This document shows, piece by piece, positions 1 to 5,091 of a stretch of 5,091 nucleotides of DNA. This stretch comes from Chloroflexota bacterium (GTDB taxonomy: Bacteria > Chloroflexota > Anaerolineae > J102): the NCBI GenBank assembly GCA_024276255.1, contig JAJRXO010000255.1, forward strand, positions 1-5,091, in the 5' to 3' direction. The notes beneath the pieces are model-generated. The model was given only the letters and a program-made list of their open reading frames with translations. It did no database searches and was not told where the DNA came from. The position numbers and the translations under genes were made by a program. Every line of letters begins with the position of its first letter. The first letter of the stretch is position 1.

Positions 1-507
1 CAGAACAGCCTGGGCTGCGGCCAGGCCGATGCCCGGCTCGACCGCGTAGCCGGATTGCCGCAATCCGCTTTCGATGGCGGCCAGCGTGGCCATGACGTCA
101 TTGCGGCTTACCTGTCCCATGTGGCCGATGCGGAAGTATTCGCCCTTGATCTCCGGGTGTAATCCACCGGCCAGGATGGCGCCGGCCGCCCGCACCCGGC
201 GCAGGAATGAGGCATCGAGGCCGTCTGGGTAGCGGGGGCAGGTGAGGGTGTGGGCAGCATGTTGGGGTGAAGTGGGAACCTGTCCCAGGCCCATGGCGGT
301 GATACCGGCTTTGACCGCGTCGCTGAGCAGACGATGCCGGGCAAATACCGCTTCCATACCTTCGTCCAGGATTTGCTGGACACTTACAGCCAGAGCCATT
401 ACCAGATTGACGGCCGGGGTGGCAAAATAGGCGGGGCGTTGGTTTTCGTATGCCTCCATGATGGGCAGCCACTTGGCCCAGTCACTGTAATAGCTCATCA
501 CCGGATG
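1..507 (-). CDS. C-terminal aminotransferase segment downstream of the amber codon, partial
   Basis: The same reading frame stays open for 169 codons from just after the TAG to the window edge and keeps conserved family sequence throughout: the WLPIMEAYE segment, YFATP, the AILAGGLHPEIKG loop and YFRIGHMG with Arg341. No frameshift is needed to join it to the upstream half. The first possible restarts are GTG at 499-501 and ATG at 496-498. I see no convincing Shine-Dalgarno site before them (the preceding bases are GCGGCAGCGCTAGCATCCG), so independent translation is doubtful. The preserved sequence suggests the stop is recent or not real. Confidence 0.6.
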
Positions 508-510
508 CTA
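508..510 (-). other. In-frame amber (TAG) codon interrupting the aminotransferase
   Basis: The codon reads CGC TAG CAT CCG on the minus strand, at residue 215, 25 codons after the catalytic Lys190. Homologs, as I remember the family, carry a charged or polar residue here (a stretch like RARKSPVPSYY), so a single substitution from CAG or AAG would explain it. A C follows the TAG, which is generally a weak termination context in bacteria; partial readthrough is therefore conceivable but not shown. Confidence 0.85.
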
Positions 511-1152
511 GCGCTGCCGCCATTTGGCAAGGGCTGCAGGCGAAACCATGAGCAGCGCCAGGCCCGGCGGGACGCCGATTGCCTTCTGCGAAGCGGTGAG
601 ATACACATCCACGCCCCACTCCTGTTGGCGCATTTCTTCGGCCGCGGTGGCGCATACGCCATCGACGATGACCAGGGCGCCGGCGTCACGGGCAGCGGCC
701 GCGATACCGCGTACGTCGGTGAGCACGCCGGTCGAAGTGTCGACATGGGTGATGGTGACGACCTGATACTCGATCAGGGCGCAGTGTGTGGCCACCTGAT
801 CGGCGCTAATCGTGTCGCCGGGATCGACACTCAACAGATCGACTTCGGCGCCGTAACGGCGGCAGATATCGGCCATGCGTTGGCTGAAGTAGCCGGTGTC
901 GACGACGAGAACCCGATCGCCGGGCTCCACCACATTGGCCACGGCGCTGTCCATGGCCAGGGTGCCTGAACCGGCCAGCACAAAGGGCTGACCGGTATCG
1001 GCCAGAAACAGGGCTCGCAGATCGCTGAGCGTGCGACCAAAGGTGGCGATAAAGGATGGATCAACATGACTGGGTGAAGGGACGCTCATGGCGGCCAGGA
1101 CTTCGTTGCTGAATTCAATGGGGCCGGGGATCATCAGTAATGGCCGGGACAT
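508..1152 (-). CDS. N-terminal open fragment of the aminotransferase (214 aa)
   Basis: This is the part of the broken aminotransferase that would be translated if TAG at 508-510 terminates. It contains the cofactor-binding half: the phosphate loop near 60-68, Asp164 and the Schiff-base Lys190, ending in ...ALAKWRQR. It lacks the C-terminal small domain, including the substrate-binding Arg341. Such a truncation is expected to be inactive or unstable, given that class V aminotransferases need both domains and form dimers. Confidence 0.75.
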   Translation of the reverse strand: MSRPLLMIPGPIEFSNEVLAAMSVPSPSHVDPSFIATFGRTLSDLRALFLADTGQPFVLAGSGTLAMDSAVANVVEPGDRVLVVDTGYFSQRMADICRRYGAEVDLLSVDPGDTISADQVATHCALIEYQVVTITHVDTSTGVLTDVRGIAAAARDAGALVIVDGVCATAAEEMRQQEWGVDVYLTASQKAIGVPPGLALLMVSPAALAKWRQR

Positions 1153-1159
1153 ATTGGTA

Positions 1160-1163
1160 CTCC
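1160..1163 (-). promoter_or_regulatory. Shine-Dalgarno site of the aminotransferase
   Basis: GGAG sits 7 bases before the ATG at 1152, inside the 15-bp gap after the TAA of the surface-protein gene (1168-1170). It fixes the start and supports translation from a shared message. Confidence 0.7.
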
Positions 1164-1167
1164 GTGT

Positions 1168-3072
1168 TTAGCTGCGGCGTAGTTGTAAAAGATACCAGAG
1201 GAAACGAATGAGAACAGCCACAATGGCCAGGATGACAAGCGCCAGAATCCAGAAAGCGGGCTGGCGGATCATCATGTTGAGACGCGATGGCTGGTTTTGA
1301 CCGACGCTGGCGGCATTGACTCCGGCGTCGGCAGGCAGGGTTTCAGTGATGACGGGAGGCGGCCCGACTGTCGGCGCCTCCTCGGTCAGCTGTGGGAAGA
1401 TGATGGCTGTGGCGGTGGGTTGAACGGACAGGGGGGTGGGCGGTGCGGGCGTGAACGTGGGGGTGGCTGTGACCATGCGGTCGGGAGGGATGGGGGTGGG
1501 CGTGTGAGGACCGCTGGCGGCCGCGGCGCTGGATGAAGGACACAGGACCAGCGAAACGTCATCGAGGTACATGGCTGCCCGGCCCTGACCGCCCTGGTTG
1601 CGCACGTTGAAATAGACGACGAGATCCCGGCCCAGATAGCGGGTGAGATCAAAAAGCTCGGGTTGCCATTCCTGATCGTTTCGTTGCACCCGCCACAATA
1701 TTTCGATTGTCTTGCCGGTTTTGCCGTTCATCAGCACCAGTTCCTGGTAGTCGCCGGGCTCACCATCGGACATGGTGTAGTGCCAGAATTGCAACCAGGC
1801 GGTCTTGTAGCCCGAGCTGGGTAATTTGACGCGCTGGCGCACCGAGGAATAGGAGACGTAGTTGGGTTGTGCGGGATTGGGGTTGCCCAACACGACGGCC
1901 CGATCGCCACCATGCACACGGGTGCCCACATAGCCCCCTTTGAGCAATGTGTTGCCGAATATCCAGCCCTTGCGCCCTTCAAAGCCGCCATTGACCAGGT
2001 ATTCATTGCAATTTTCATTGGGGCCCGGCGGCAGGGGTGTGTAGGTGGGGGTGGCTGTGGGCGGGGGCCCGGGCGTGGGGGTGGGTGTGTTGGTGACGAC
2101 AATGAGGGTGGGCGTCGCCGTCGGGATCGGGGTATCGGTGGGGGTGACGATGATGGGGGTCGGTGTGGGGGTGACAACGATGATGAGGGGGGTCGGCGTG
2201 GCTGTGGCCGTGACGATGAGGGGGGTTGCGGTGGCGGTGGCGGTGACGATGATGGGGGTGGGAGTGGGTGTAACCACAATCGGTGTGGGCGTGGGGGTGG
2301 CGGTGACCACAATGGGGGTCGCTGTGGGCGTCGCCGTGACCACCACGGGCGTGTTGGTCGGCGTGGCGGTGACGATAACCGGCGTGGCAGTGGGTGTGTC
2401 GGTGGGTAGAGGTGTGGCGGTGGGGGTGGGGGTGTCGCCGGGCGTGGGCGTGGGCGTAATCGTCGCTGTTGGCGTGGGGGTGGGGGTATCGCCGGCAGTA
2501 CACACTTCCAGGATGACATCATCTACGTACATCCCAGTTACCCCGCCAGCCCCATCGTTGCGGACGTTAATGTAGATCTCAATGTCCTGTTCCAGAAAAT
2601 CGCTGAGATTATCAAAAACGAGTTCCTGCCAGGCGCCGCTGTCGCTGACTGCGCTCCACACCTGACGCAGGGTGGAAGAGCCGTCGGCATTGAGTATTTT
2701 GATCTCCTGCAAATCATTCCCGTCGTAAGGATTGCTGAGCGGATAGACATAGAGTCGTAGGTGCAATTCGTCGCCGGCAGGCACGGAGACTGCCTGCCAC
2801 ATGGAAGACCAGCTGGCAACGTTGCTGCCGCCGACAATACCGAGTCGGGCGCTGTGATTGCCACTGTAGGCCTGGGCACTGGTGAAAATCCCCTTGGCCG
2901 GTGTGTTACCAAAGGTCCAGCCACTGGCCGATTCCATGTCGCTGTTCGCGAGCAGGTTGGTACAGGTGGGTCCCGCGGCTTGTGCCGGTATGACGAAGCC
3001 CCATGTCAGGCCGGCCAGGATACATCCTATCAGTAAGAGCAGGTTGAATCGCACCCGATGATGACGAACCAT
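1168..3072 (-). CDS. Membrane-anchored surface protein with two jelly-roll-like domains and Thr-Pro-rich linkers
   Basis: I do not recognise this 634-residue protein as a named family. Residues 1-32 form a signal peptide: a basic start (RHHRVR), a hydrophobic core and the cleavage motif AQA before Ala33. Domain 1 (about 37-191) and domain 2 (about 355-511) are duplicates. Each begins and ends with a Cys, carries W-x-FGNT-x-x-KG near its start, and ends with N-V-R-N-x-G...MY-x-DDV-x-L-x-x-C. This layout resembles carbohydrate-binding or MAM-like beta-sandwich domains. Between them lies a 157-residue linker (194-350) rich in T and P with about 11-residue repeats. A second linker (520-580) precedes a membrane helix (605-629) and a basic tail, RRS. 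Predicted topology is therefore type I, with both domains outside. A role in binding glycans, surfaces or other cells is inferred. The start has a weak AAGG at 3082-3085, 9 bases upstream. The aminotransferase follows 15 bp downstream. Confidence 0.85.
   Translation of the reverse strand: MVRHHRVRFNLLLLIGCILAGLTWGFVIPAQAAGPTCTNLLANSDMESASGWTFGNTPAKGIFTSAQAYSGNHSARLGIVGGSNVASWSSMWQAVSVPAGDELHLRLYVYPLSNPYDGNDLQEIKILNADGSSTLRQVWSAVSDSGAWQELVFDNLSDFLEQDIEIYINVRNDGAGGVTGMYVDDVILEVCTAGDTPTPTPTATITPTPTPGDTPTPTATPLPTDTPTATPVIVTATPTNTPVVVTATPTATPIVVTATPTPTPIVVTPTPTPIIVTATATATPLIVTATATPTPLIIVVTPTPTPIIVTPTDTPIPTATPTLIVVTNTPTPTPGPPPTATPTYTPLPPGPNENCNEYLVNGGFEGRKGWIFGNTLLKGGYVGTRVHGGDRAVVLGNPNPAQPNYVSYSSVRQRVKLPSSGYKTAWLQFWHYTMSDGEPGDYQELVLMNGKTGKTIEILWRVQRNDQEWQPELFDLTRYLGRDLVVYFNVRNQGGQGRAAMYLDDVSLVLCPSSSAAAASGPHTPTPIPPDRMVTATPTFTPAPPTPLSVQPTATAIIFPQLTEEAPTVGPPPVITETLPADAGVNAASVGQNQPSRLNMMIRQPAFWILALVILAIVAVLIRFLWYLLQLRRS
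1186..1260 (-). other. C-terminal transmembrane anchor of the surface protein
   Basis: Residues 605-629 are hydrophobic (AFWILALVILAIVAVLIRFL and onward) and are followed by LRRS, a short basic cytoplasmic tail. No LPxTG sorting motif precedes it, so anchoring is by the helix rather than by sortase. Confidence 0.8.
1483..1500 (+). other. Compact G-quadruplex motif
   Basis: Four G-runs (1483-1485, 1487-1489, 1492-1496, 1498-1500) have loops of only 1, 2 and 1 bases, the tightest such motif in the window. The opposite strand codes for the Pro-rich TPTPIPPDR segment of the second linker. Confidence 0.45.
1540..2010 (-). other. Second jelly-roll-like domain (residues 355-511), duplicate of the first
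   Basis: It opens with Cys355 and 'NGGFEGRKGWIFGNT', matching the first copy's 'NSDMESASGWTFGNT', and closes with 'VYFNVRNQGGQG', 'MYLDDVSLVLC'. The two copies differ clearly in the middle, so the duplication is old and the two may bind different partners. Confidence 0.6.
2023..2493 (-). repeat. Thr-Pro-rich linker; degenerate 33-bp tandem repeat in 2071-2379
   Basis: Residues 194-350 are nearly all T, P, A, V and I. From residue 232 to 334 they form about nine copies of an 11-residue unit, x-V-V-T-A-T-P-T-x-T-P, with some shorter or longer units. At DNA level the minus strand is C-rich and the plus strand is a G/T-rich low-complexity tract. It probably acts as an extended, possibly O-glycosylated, spacer holding the two domains apart. 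Such repeats vary in copy number and are prone to assembly errors. Confidence 0.85.
2047..2085 (+). other. G-quadruplex-forming motif in the linker region
   Basis: Six G-runs of three to five bases (2047-2051, 2059-2061, 2063-2067, 2071-2073, 2077-2081, 2083-2085) are separated by loops of 1 to 7 bases. This strand is the template strand of the surface-protein gene. Similar motifs occur at 2422-2454 and 1483-1500. They probably follow from the Pro-rich coding content (CCN codons). Confidence 0.45.
2500..2964 (-). other. First jelly-roll-like domain (residues 37-191)
   Basis: The domain starts at Cys37 and ends at Cys191. It has the alternating polar and hydrophobic strands expected of a beta-sandwich, for example ELHLRLYVYPL and DIEIYINVRN, and ends in MYVDDVILEVC. 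The 'NSDMESASGW' opening resembles the N-(G/S)-x-(F/M)-E-x-x-x-x-W start common in carbohydrate-binding module-like domains. Possible disulfide between the two terminal Cys residues. Confidence 0.6.
2977..3072 (-). other. Signal peptide of the surface protein
   Basis: Residues 1-32 have a basic n-region, a hydrophobic core from LLLLIGCILAG onward, and a type I peptidase motif A30-Q31-A32 before A33. Export through Sec is inferred. Confidence 0.8.
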
Positions 3073-3118
3073 TTGTGGAAGCCTTATTGGAGTGGGGGAA
3101 ACGGCGATTTACGGGCCA

Positions 3119-3147
3119 AGTTTACAATAAAACGGGAATGCAAGCAA
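3119..3147 (-). promoter_or_regulatory. Candidate sigma-70-type promoter for the surface-protein and aminotransferase genes
   Basis: On the minus strand TTGCTT (3142-3147) and TAAACT (3119-3124) are separated by 17 bases, and the -10 lies 47 bases before the ATG at 3072. The matches to TTGACA and TATAAT are only 3/6 and 4/6, so this is a tentative call supported mainly by spacing and position in an AT-richer patch. Confidence 0.3.
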
Positions 3148-3160
3148 CATGGCCGTTGGT

Positions 3161-3187
3161 CACTCCGGCTCAACCCCGGCCGGTGTG
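3161..3187. promoter_or_regulatory. Imperfect 27-bp palindrome, possible regulator site
   Basis: CACTCCGGC (3161-3169) and GCCGGTGTG (3179-3187) pair at 8 of 9 positions around a 9-base centre. The site lies 14 bp upstream of the candidate -35 element, a position suitable for an activator. It could equally be a chance match in GC-rich DNA. Confidence 0.25.
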
Positions 3188-3306
3188 CTCTGCTACAGGG
3201 GTGCCCTGATGAAAGTACATCTGCCAGTGTCCCTCCCTGTATTGCCAGACTGAGCTTCGCAATGAGCAGGTTATTGTTCCGTAAATAGGACACAGATTGG
3301 TATCAA

Positions 3307-3346
3307 TGGTGACCCGTAGCCCAGAAAACCCGTAGATCAGTAGACC
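3307..3346 (-). repeat. Degenerate 8-bp tandem array (left arm, five units)
   Basis: Five consecutive octamers on the plus strand (3307-3314, 3315-3322, 3323-3330, 3331-3338, 3339-3346) fit a loose NGTAGACC consensus; the last reads AGTAGACC and the fourth CGTAGATC. The array lies in the non-coding gap and mirrors the array at 3377-3408. Confidence 0.55.
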
Positions 3347-3376
3347 AGGACGGTTGAGGGCGGCGCCATTCACCCC

Positions 3377-3408
3377 GGTTTACCGGTTTTCTAATCTTCC
3401 GGGCTACA
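3377..3408 (+). repeat. Degenerate 8-bp tandem array (right arm, four units, inverted)
   Basis: Four octamers (3377-3384 GGTTTACC, 3385-3392 GGTTTTCT, 3393-3400 AATCTTCC, 3401-3408 GGGCTACA) follow a GGTYTACY-like consensus, the complement of the left arm. Paired innermost to outermost, the two arms match at about 21 of 32 positions, with 6/8 at the inner and 7/8 at the outer octamer. They are separated by 30 bp, so the transcript could fold into a long imperfect hairpin. Confidence 0.55.
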
Positions 3409-3446
3409 GATGGTCCATGTGCACAGATTATTTTCATCTTCATCGG

Positions 3447-3463
3447 CGTGCGCAAGGCGCACG
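3447..3463. other. Perfect 7-bp GC-rich hairpin in the intergenic region
   Basis: CGTGCGC (3447-3453) and GCGCACG (3457-3463) flank a 3-base loop. It lies 97 bp past the stop of the permease gene and could end or stabilise that transcript. No U-run follows on the minus strand (CCGATGAAGATG comes next); on the plus strand only GTTTGTCTG follows. A standard intrinsic terminator is therefore not supported. Confidence 0.4.
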
Positions 3464-3559
3464 GTTTGTCTGTTCAGAGGATACCAGCGGGAAGTTGGTG
3501 GTGTCAATGCTGCAGGCAGGAGGCATGATGGGATCTGGGTAAGTCTGGATTATCGCCGC

Positions 3560-4630
3560 TCAGCCCGGTATGTCCATAATGAAGTAAAGGAGAATCCCCA
3601 CAACAAAAGCCAGATAACTCAGCACATGGAATTTGATGGCAAAGGGGAGCGCCCGCTGCTTATGTTGACGTACATACACCCGATACGCAATCAGATTTGC
3701 CAGCGATGCAATCAGGCTGCCAAATCCTCCCACGCTCACTCCCCACAACAGGGTCCTCCAGTGCGTGGTAAAGTCTGCCAGCAGCAGGGCTGCAGGCACA
3801 TTGCTGATCACCTGACTCAGCAATGCCGCGAGCAGGAAAACATGGTGAGGATGGGTCAGTACATCTGAGAGGATGATGTGTAGATTATCTGTGAACCCGA
3901 AAAAGCCGGCAAAGGTGGCCAGCAATGCATAATCCACGCCAAGGCTTCTGCGATCAAAGGCCAGGGCATAGAAGATCGCCACCCATCCCATGATCAACGG
4001 CAAGGCTCGCAGCACTGCCAGGATGAAAAGAAACAACATCCCGATATAAATGTAGGCGGATGCTGTCAGTCGTTTCTGCTCGGCGGGGGCACAGGTGATT
4101 TTTTCGGCATCAACGATCCATGCCCCGGCCAGAAGCAGCAGCAGGAAAAGAGCGGAAAAGGGTGCAATTGTTGTTACAAAGTCCGTGAAGGACACGTTGT
4201 AAAACCAATAGATGAACAGGTTCTGGGGATTGCCAAATGGCGATATGGCCGAGCCCGCATTGGCTGCCAGCGCTTCCAGGATGATCACCCACTCTTTGTG
4301 TTTGATATGGAGCAGCAGGGTAAGCGGGACGACAGAGATCAGCGCCACGTCGTTGGTGACAAAGATCGAGAAGATGAACGTCGCTACAACCATCTTCCCT
4401 GCGACAAACCGGCCCTGTTCGAGCCGACCGGCTATGTGGGCGATAACGCCATGTTCCAGCAACCCTTTCGTGATCACGAACAACACGAACAGGATGTACA
4501 GGATCTCGATATCGGATTTTGAGTATGATGGCAGCCGCTGGAGATACAGGGATGTTGACAATAAGCCCAGGGCCGCCCCGATCAATAGCCATTCATCTTT
4601 TGCAAAGACACGCCATTTGTCGCGGATCAT
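3560..4630 (-). CDS. ArsB/SLC13-type ion transporter superfamily permease
   Basis: This 356-residue, very hydrophobic protein has about 10 membrane segments (first near 13-30, 41-57 and 80-107; last near 333-352). It shows the two-half signature of the ion transporter superfamily. The first half has FSIFVTNDVALISVVPLT (87-104) followed by NAGSAISPFGNPQNLFIYW (124-142). The second half has SQVISNVPAALLL (272-284) followed by GGFGSLIASLANLIAY (301-316). The N-x-P hairpin motifs and the GNPQN loop are where substrate and ions bind in SLC13, ArsB and NhaD relatives. Substrate (organic anion, arsenite or Na+/H+ exchange) cannot be read from sequence. No arsenic genes are nearby, so an arsenite role is not supported. 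It is shorter than ArsB proper (about 430 residues) but not visibly truncated. The start has GGAG at 4638-4641, 7 bases upstream. It lies 95 bp after the protease gene on the same strand. Confidence 0.85.
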   Translation of the reverse strand: MIRDKWRVFAKDEWLLIGAALGLLSTSLYLQRLPSYSKSDIEILYILFVLFVITKGLLEHGVIAHIAGRLEQGRFVAGKMVVATFIFSIFVTNDVALISVVPLTLLLHIKHKEWVIILEALAANAGSAISPFGNPQNLFIYWFYNVSFTDFVTTIAPFSALFLLLLLAGAWIVDAEKITCAPAEQKRLTASAYIYIGMLFLFILAVLRALPLIMGWVAIFYALAFDRRSLGVDYALLATFAGFFGFTDNLHIILSDVLTHPHHVFLLAALLSQVISNVPAALLLADFTTHWRTLLWGVSVGGFGSLIASLANLIAYRVYVRQHKQRALPFAIKFHVLSYLAFVVGILLYFIMDIPG

Positions 4631-4725
4631 TCCTGTTCTCCAGGTAATTCAACAGTGGGTTGACGACTTCCGGGCAAGCTGTTGCCGATACTCTGCTGCA
4701 GTTCCTGCCGGGGGCGAGGGTGTGG
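4631..4725. other. 95-bp gap between protease and permease genes
   Basis: Besides the permease ribosome-binding site I see only a weak 5-bp stem (GGCAA and TTGCC around a 4-base loop) and no T-tract or convincing promoter. This is compatible with read-through from the protease gene. Confidence 0.4.
4638..4641 (-). promoter_or_regulatory. Shine-Dalgarno site of the permease
   Basis: GGAG is placed 7 bases before ATG at 4630 (GGAGAACAGGAATG) and supports this start over internal Met codons. Confidence 0.7.
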
Positions 4726-5091
4726 CTACGAACGGCACCGTTTTGCTGTCCACAAATGGATTGCTATGGCTGCAATGGCCATGACCACAAAGGACAACAG
4801 TCCCGATTCAGGCCCGAACGCGCCGCCCACCACCATTTCCGGGCCGTTGATCTGATGATTGAGCAGGCGAAAGCCTTCCAGACCGCTTACGGGGAAGCCC
4901 AGGGCGCTTTCGAAAAAGTTCCAGCCGATATGCAATCCAATGGGGAGCCATAGTTGGCCACTGCGAATCCAACCATACGCCAGAAGGTATCCGGCCGCGA
5001 TCAAACTCAAGATGGCGAGGAAATTGACGCCATCGTTACCGAGATGTCCGAGTGCAAAGATGAGGGATGATAAAAGTACTGCCCAACTCAG
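4726..5091 (-). CDS. CPBP family intramembrane metalloprotease (CAAX/Abi), C-terminal part; 5' end beyond window
   Basis: The frame is open from the window edge through to TAG at 4726-4728, giving 121 residues. The TTG at 5008-5010 is internal, not the true start, because conserved family sequence continues upstream of it. Two of the family's metal-site motifs are visible: IFALGH (His16 of the visible part) and GLHIGWNFFE (His54, Asn58), followed by the common GFPVSG and GPEMVVGGAFGPESG stretch and a last membrane helix. The EExxxR motif should lie upstream, outside the window. Members act in the membrane; some process prenylated or bacteriocin-related peptides, and for most bacterial copies the substrate is unknown. 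It lies 95 bp ahead of the permease with no clear promoter or terminator between, so co-transcription is possible. Confidence 0.88.
   Translation of the reverse strand: MSWAVLLSSLIFALGHLGNDGVNFLAILSLIAAGYLLAYGWIRSGQLWLPIGLHIGWNFFESALGFPVSGLEGFRLLNHQINGPEMVVGGAFGPESGLLSFVVMAIAAIAIHLWTAKRCRS

Larger units (their letters stand above)
1..1152 (-). pseudogene. Class V PLP-dependent aminotransferase (serine/alanine-glyoxylate type), interrupted by an in-frame TAG; 3' end beyond window
   Basis: The locus reads in one frame from ATG at 1152 to the window edge (384 codons), broken only by TAG at 508-510 (codon 215). The family transfers amino groups between small amino acids (Ser, Ala) and glyoxylate or pyruvate in the cytosol. 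Visible hallmarks are the N-terminal RPLLMIPGP motif (residues 3-11), the AGSGTLAMD cofactor-phosphate loop (60-68), Asp164 in VIVDGV for the pyridine nitrogen, and Lys190 in TASQKAIGVPPG for the Schiff base. After the stop come SYYSDWAKWLPIMEAYE, YFATP (242-246) and EYFRIGHMG, whose Arg341 is the expected substrate-carboxylate residue. Family members are about 360-400 residues, so little is missing past the edge. The start is supported by GGAG at 1160-1163, 7 bases before the ATG. It lies 15 bp after the surface-protein gene, suggesting co-transcription. Exact substrate is unknown. The break may be a real mutation, a sequencing error or a leaky stop. Confidence 0.
3073..3559. other. 487-bp non-coding region between the permease and surface-protein genes
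   Basis: No open frame here has recognisable protein sequence. Apart from the candidate promoter, palindrome, octamer arrays and hairpin listed separately, I see no RNA gene, insertion sequence end or strong terminator. It separates two likely transcription units. Confidence 0.7.

Noticed and set aside
334..969. Plus-strand 211-residue open frame
   Set aside because: It is the antisense shadow of the aminotransferase, which has clear conserved motifs on the minus strand.
2071..2379. Regular ~33-bp repeats considered as a CRISPR array
   Set aside because: There are no spacers between the repeats, and they are in frame and code for a continuous Thr-Pro linker.
2045..2575. Plus-strand open frame of 176 residues, Gly-Val rich
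   Set aside because: It is the complement of the Thr-Pro linker coding sequence; its low complexity follows from the repeat and it has no recognisable domain.
3022..3033. Lipobox-like LIGC at residues 14-17 of the surface protein
   Set aside because: The hydrophobic core before it is too short and hydrophobic sequence continues well past the Cys to a good AQA cleavage site; a C-terminal anchor is also present.
3084..3293. Minus-strand 69-residue open frame in the intergenic region
   Set aside because: It has no recognisable sequence features and overlaps the putative promoter of the surface-protein gene.
3410..3868. Plus-strand open frame of 152 residues
   Set aside because: Most of it overlaps the permease in antisense, it has no recognisable motif and its composition looks random.
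4726..5010. A complete 94-residue protein starting at TTG 5010
   Set aside because: The frame stays open to the window edge and the upstream residues include the conserved IFALGH motif of the protease family, so the TTG is internal.

Overview
The window looks like a GC-rich bacterial chromosome segment, most likely from the Chloroflexota (Anaerolineae-like). This is an inference from style, mainly a secreted protein with long Thr-Pro-rich linkers of the 'VVVTATPTPTP' kind; no rRNA or marker gene is present to confirm it. All four recognisable genes lie on the minus strand, so the order of transcription is from high to low coordinates.

In transcription order: (1) 5091-4726 is the C-terminal 121 residues of a CPBP (CAAX/Abi) family membrane protease whose start lies outside the window. 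(2) 4630-3560 is a compact 356-residue membrane permease of the ArsB/SLC13 ion-transporter superfamily, 95 bp downstream. (3) 3559-3073 is a 487-bp non-coding stretch. It holds two facing arrays of degenerate 8-bp repeats, a perfect 7-bp GC hairpin, a near-palindrome and a plausible promoter. (4) 3072-1168 encodes a 634-residue cell-surface protein: signal peptide, jelly-roll-like domain, 33-bp-repeat-encoded Thr-Pro linker, a second copy of the same domain, a short linker and a C-terminal membrane anchor. (5) Fifteen bases later a class V PLP-dependent aminotransferase (serine/alanine-glyoxylate type) starts at 1152 and runs to the window edge. Its reading frame is broken by one in-frame TAG at 508-510 and is otherwise intact.

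The surface protein and the aminotransferase probably share a transcript because the gap is only 15 bp and contains a good Shine-Dalgarno site. The protease and permease could also be co-transcribed. I see no obvious shared pathway between the two pairs.

The points most worth a second look are the amber codon in the aminotransferase, the inverted 8-bp-periodic arrays at 3307-3408, and the two-domain anchored surface protein. No RNA gene, CRISPR array, insertion sequence or phage gene was seen.
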